From: an uncultured Sphaerochaeta sp. | GTDB taxonomy: Bacteria; Spirochaetota; Spirochaetia; Sphaerochaetales; Sphaerochaetaceae | Assembly (NCBI RefSeq): GCF_963667405.1 | Contig: NZ_OY763408.1 | Location: forward strand, 2,503,757 to 2,567,756 | DNA length: 64,000 nucleotides | Direction: 5' to 3' | Shown: positions 61,037 to 64,000 of the stretch, in pieces | How the letters are laid out: the number at the start of each line of letters is the position of its first letter | How positions within the stretch are numbered: the first letter of the stretch is position 1 | Position numbers and translations under genes: made by a program | The notes under the pieces: model-generated | The model's database searches: none | Told to the model about the DNA's origin: nothing | What the model saw: only the letters and a program-made list of their open reading frames with translations

Positions 61037-61275
61037 CGCCGTCTCCTTGTTATTTTATAACTTATTATAATTCGTTTAATAATATTGTCAAATACTTTCT
61101 TCTCTTTTTTCCCATATCAGAACTACCGTGTGTTATTGATTGTCAAGAAACAGGTTATCTACACAAGAAAGGTTCCGTGAACAAGGCAAATAAACACTTC
61201 CTTTCCTGGGGAGGCGGGGGTTTGGCTTGGTTATCATCCCAAAAAGCCTATACTGGTACAAGGAGACCAAATACT

Positions 61276-61881
61276 ATGCTCAGTATCCTGAATATACTCT
61301 CACTTCTGGTCAGTTCGGTGGGGTTCAGTCTCTACTACATCCTTTCGGTCAAGCCTGCACGGATGGAGAGGACAAAAGGGCCGAAGGCCTACCAGCTTGC
61401 CGCAAGGTACCGGATGATCTGCACGGTGTATATGGCAATCGCGTTTGTCAATTTCGTGCTGTATCGCTGGCTTCCCCTCTCGTTCGACCCCTTGCCGCTT
61501 CGTTTTCCCTGGCCGTATTGGCTGAGCATCGCCATTGCACTGGGTATTGGCATTCCTGCAACCATCCTCATGGTGGTTGCCATCAGGGATGCGGGCAAAG
61601 AGACACTTGCACCAGAGAAGGACCATACACTCTATACAGGCATCTATGAGAGCATCAGGCATCCGCAGGCACTGGGAGAGCTCTGTATATGGTATGTTGT
61701 TGCCTTGCTGCTGGACTCGCCTTTTCTCCTCTGCATCTCTGTTCTCTACACTCCCCTCTGGATCCTGTGGTGCTTCCTGGAAGAGAAGGATCTGGTAATT
61801 CGCTACGGGAAGAGCTATGAGCAGTACCGCTTGAGAACGGGGATGTTCATACCCAAAAGGAGAAAGAGAACGCAACGGTAG
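61276..61881 (+). CDS. Isoprenylcysteine methyltransferase-like membrane protein
   Basis: A 201-residue membrane protein started at ATG 61276 (AAGGAGA 9 bases upstream; the frame back to 61015 lacks one and overlaps another gene). It has five hydrophobic segments; the C-terminal half carries the ICMT/PEMT signature: LYTGIYESIRHPQALGE (S-adenosylmethionine and substrate contacts), EEKDLVIRYGKSYEQYR (family C-terminal motif). It probably methylates a small lipid-like or hydrophobic substrate in the membrane. It is a single-gene unit, convergent with the SHOCT-like operon. Confidence 0.82.
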   Translation: MLSILNILSLLVSSVGFSLYYILSVKPARMERTKGPKAYQLAARYRMICTVYMAIAFVNFVLYRWLPLSFDPLPLRFPWPYWLSIAIALGIGIPATILMVVAIRDAGKETLAPEKDHTLYTGIYESIRHPQALGELCIWYVVALLLDSPFLLCISVLYTPLWILWCFLEEKDLVIRYGKSYEQYRLRTGMFIPKRRKRTQR

Positions 61882-61996
61882 GAAGTTTGGCAGTGGTTTT
61901 GCGTTTTGAGCTGGAAACTCTAAGAAAGAAAATATTTTGAAAGTGAATAGATATCCAGAAAGGGATGCAAAAGAGAGCATCCCCTTCTGGTATGTA

Positions 61997-62410
61997 TTAC
62001 CGACAATAGACCTTGACGGTTGACTCGTCGGTTTCCACGTCGACGCTCATCTGCTCAAGTGCTTCCAGGATCTCTCCCATATTCTGGGTGTCGAGAGAGC
62101 TGAAATCGAAGGGAAATGCGCTGCCATGCATGGACTCCTGGATCTTGTCCTGGGCTTCCATGGGGATGAGCTTGGATATGTTCAGACCGGCTTTGATCAG
62201 GGCAAAGGGAACCTTTACCGAAACCCTCTCTGAGGATTTCCCCTCTTTTGGCTCTACTTGTACATAGAGATACTTCCCCTTGCCATCACTGGGCTTTGTT
62301 TCTGTCTGCACTGCTTGCTTTTCCATGGCAGCGAGCAGTTTATCTGCTTCATCCGGGGATAGTTTTCCTTCGGAGAGCAGGCGTAATATTCTCATTCTTT
62401 CTTCACTCAT
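61997..62410 (-). CDS. SHOCT/YvlB-type N-terminal domain protein
   Basis: A 137-residue soluble protein started at ATG 62410. The first 30 residues are a SHOCT-like helical pair (RMRILRLLSEGKLSPDEADKLLAAME), as found at the start of YvlB and LiaX-type envelope-stress proteins; the rest is mainly beta and charged (VSVKVPFALIKAGLNISKLIP). It lies 10 bases after the small membrane-protein gene and closes the DUF2089 operon. Function unknown; a signalling adaptor for the membrane protein is plausible. Confidence 0.72.
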   Translation of the reverse strand: MSEERMRILRLLSEGKLSPDEADKLLAAMEKQAVQTETKPSDGKGKYLYVQVEPKEGKSSERVSVKVPFALIKAGLNISKLIPMEAQDKIQESMHGSAFPFDFSSLDTQNMGEILEALEQMSVDVETDESTVKVYCR

Positions 62411-62420
62411 AATACTTCTC

Positions 62421-62696
62421 CTACGTGATGTGAATCTCAATATCTTTTTCTTTCGATCGAAAAGCGAGTTCGGTGCCGATGGTGGCGGAGAGCAGGGATG
62501 GCAGTTCCTTCACCAAGGGAAGGTAGGAGCGTGTCTGTTTCGAGGTTGCGGGTATGGCAAGCAAGATCAGGCAGGCAATACTTCCTACTATGAGGACGGG
62601 AACAAAGAGCAGATAGAGCAGTCCCAGCGGAAACCAGAATGAATGTCGTTTCTCCTCTTTCTGTACGGTAAGGTGCATGAGCATGGGCAACATCAT
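62421..62696 (-). CDS. Small membrane protein
   Basis: A 91-residue protein with one strong hydrophobic segment of about 28 residues (FPLGLLYLLFVPVLIVGSIACL and on), flanked by a short charged N-terminus (VQKEEKRH) and a C-terminal region of about 40 residues. The start overlaps the DUF2089 stop as ATGA (62693-62696); an ATG five codons later is an alternative. Not recognised as a named family. Its context suggests an envelope sensor. Confidence 0.72.
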   Translation of the reverse strand: MMLPMLMHLTVQKEEKRHSFWFPLGLLYLLFVPVLIVGSIACLILLAIPATSKQTRSYLPLVKELPSLLSATIGTELAFRSKEKDIEIHIT

Positions 62697-63058
62697 TCAA
62701 TCTCCTTCAGTGCGTCGGCAGCAGTAATGGCACCTGTTTCCAGACGGTCGAGAATGTCCTTGATGGGGTTGGATACCTGTATGGAGACATCGACGATGTC
62801 GAGTTGGCTTGCAATACGATTGATCCGGTTCTTCACCGTTGGATAGCTGATGTTGAAGATGGATTCCATCTGCTTGATCGAGCCGTTTGTCTTGATGAAG
62901 GCTGCAATGAAGATCTGGTCTTCCATGCTCAGGTCCGCAAAGGGAGGCAATTGGAAGTTCCCTTCTATGGTGATATTGTCTTCCGGTACCCGTATCTGGG
63001 TAATGAGGAATTTCTTGCCGCCTGTCATTGAGAGCAGTTTCTGCCAACTGTGTTCCAT
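62693..63058 (-). CDS. DUF2089 family regulator-like protein
   Basis: A 121-residue protein started at ATG 63058 (GAGG five bases upstream; a GTG at 63064 is an alternative). The centre is the DUF2089 block LPPFADLSMEDQIFIAAFIKTNGSIKQMES, then a helix-turn-helix-like ISYPTVKNRINRIASQL, and the C-terminus ends with DILDRLETGAITAADALKEI, a SHOCT-like segment. It is probably a DNA-binding regulator of its own operon with the membrane and SHOCT proteins. Confidence 0.82.
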   Translation of the reverse strand: MEHSWQKLLSMTGGKKFLITQIRVPEDNITIEGNFQLPPFADLSMEDQIFIAAFIKTNGSIKQMESIFNISYPTVKNRINRIASQLDIVDVSIQVSNPIKDILDRLETGAITAADALKEIE

Positions 63059-63064
63059 AAGCAC

Positions 63065-63342
63065 CTCTGATGCTCATACGATACAAACGATAGTTAAGGG
63101 TGTCAATATTTAGATATTAACTTTTTTAATATTTATAGTTTCTTTTATTAATTTAATTAATTTTACTTGTATCCATTCGTCGAGTGACATCATGTCATCC
63201 AATTCATTTCACTATGATCACTACATCAGGGTATCGAGTAGAGAATGACTCAAATACCTTGCAGGTTCAGCTCCTACTCCCGGGGCAATTTCAAGAGGTT
63301 GTCATGCTCGGTTTCTTTAGGTCTGACCGGCCATATATCTCA
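63065..63342. other. 278-base non-coding gap
   Basis: The first half (63105-63175) is extremely AT-rich, with runs of TTAAT and TTTTA, and should contain the promoter of the DUF2089 operon. The second half has average composition and no supported reading frame. Confidence 0.5.
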
Positions 63343-64000
63343 TCATTCTTGCAACAACTCAACTGCTTGAACCGCATAGGCAAAAGCCTCTGGATCAAGC
63401 TTTCTCAGCGACGATAATTTTGCATACTTGGTGTTGCCGATGTTTGCTCCTCTGAAACTTGAAGGATCAGTGACCCTGTTGAACGTTTCCCTTTTCAACA
63501 AGCATGCAGCCAAGTACATGGCCTTGCATGCCGGAAGAATTGCTTTTTCCGCAGTGAACCGCTCTCCATAGATATGATTGACGATGCCTCTGATGCCTTG
63601 CAGATATTGACGATAATCATCATTGAGGTATGCCCCCTTGCTTGCTATGCAGACTGAAGCTTCAATCGTGTCCCGCAATACCTTCTCAGGAGAATCTGAA
63701 AGATCTCGATATGCCAGTTCCGCTGTTACTGTATCCATGTACGATGCATACACATCGTCAAAATTGTCATGGGCATCCACGAGTACGGAAACATCATACA
63801 ACTGCTTGATAATCTCCAATTACTTGTCAATGCCAAACGGAATACCGGTGGTATGAGGAGCAAAGGCTGTCAATTTATCACCCAGTATGCAATTGATGCT
63901 TGGCATCGTTACATACACATAGGGTTCCTCAGAACTCAGGAATGGATGGTCGACCTTTCGTTCGACCAAGGTACAATAATGGTTCTCTTCAAAAAGGATA
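63343..64000 (-). pseudogene. AbiEii-type nucleotidyltransferase interrupted by an in-frame stop
   Basis: The minus-strand frame entering at 64000 reads ILFEENHYCTLVERKVDHPF and then CILGDKLTAFAPHTTGIPFGIDK, a stop (TAA at 63820-63822), and continues without frame change as LEIIKQLYDVSVLVDAHDNFDDVY to 63343. Across the stop it matches the AbiEii/AbiGii nucleotidyltransferase pattern (GDKL-T-A, then KQLYDV), so it was once a single gene. The downstream part alone has only a TTG start and no catalytic half. No adjacent AbiEi gene is visible; the N-terminal part lies beyond the window. A nonsense mutation or a sequencing error are both possible. Confidence 0.82.

Noticed and set aside
63820..63822. 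Programmed recoding of the TAA in the AbiEii-type gene
   Set aside because: TAA is not used for selenocysteine or pyrrolysine, and no structured element or slippery sequence is evident; simple inactivation or sequence error is more likely.
1..64000. tRNA, rRNA or tmRNA genes that might serve as integration sites
   Set aside because: No cloverleaf-like sequence with a GGTTCGAATC-type arm was recognised on either strand by reading; a dedicated tRNA scan would be needed to exclude one fully.

Overview
The window looks like a chromosomal segment of a free-living or gut spirochaete, most likely Sphaerochaeta or a close relative. This is inferred from gene content and not from a marker gene: several ribose-type sugar ABC importers with short signal peptides ending in GGKE/GQKE-like sequences, YesM/YesN-type regulators, DUF5107 and ROK proteins, and saccharolytic operons. 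No rRNA, tRNA or CRISPR array was found.

Layout. 1-6670 (all minus): FGGY sugar kinase, DeoR regulator, and a ribose-type ABC importer (binding protein, ATPase, two permeases, the last cut by the window edge). 7028-9742 (plus): an AT-rich three-gene island of a TIGR04141/DUF6119 protein, a DUF4417 protein and a small zinc-ribbon-like CPCC protein, followed by three ~33-bp-spaced repeats. 10048-19799: a second sugar system with an alpha/beta hydrolase, a 1086-residue DUF5107-TPR protein, a divergent AraC regulator, a second ribose-type importer and a divergent aldose 1-epimerase. The DUF5107 and importer promoters share twin boxes at nearly identical positions, so they probably form one AraC regulon. 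20003-24824: an ISL3-family insertion sequence, a RloA-like AAA ATPase, a DUF1413 protein and a HipBA pair. 25002-34395: a YtfQ/YtfR/YtfT/YjfF-like (galactofuranose-type) importer joined to a YesM/YesN two-component system and a membrane-anchored protein made of two fused sugar-binding domains. 34522-36129: FAD oxidoreductase.

36366-40699: HicB-like orphan, GNAT acetyltransferase, and an AAA ATPase/subtilisin-like protease pair resembling the IetAS anti-phage system. 40930-45698: Pcm methyltransferase and a BtsS/BtsR/CstA-type pyruvate-sensing and uptake module. 45803-50528: DUF6796 membrane protein, Fic protein, AbiEi-like protein, a broken DUF6796 fragment and a second (DUF4172) Fic protein. 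50770-52655: two hypotheticals and a DUF3089 lipoprotein. 52839-61036: a seven-gene carbohydrate operon (GH57-like protein, phosphohexomutase, MalEFG-type importer, amidohydrolase, ROK repressor). 61276-63064: an ICMT-like membrane methyltransferase and a DUF2089/membrane/SHOCT operon. 63343-64000: an AbiEii nucleotidyltransferase interrupted by an in-frame TAA.

The least expected structural result is that two unrelated cargo blocks have the same junctions. Each starts just after an intact gene and ends with a second, truncated copy of the 3' end of that gene in the same orientation (64 bp, one mismatch, around the 25-34 kb importer/sensor block; 164 bp, about 91 per cent identical, around the Fic/AbiEi block). 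The most unusual protein is the tandem binding-domain fusion, whose C-terminal half closely resembles the transporter's own binding protein; it looks like a ligand sensor for the adjacent histidine kinase.
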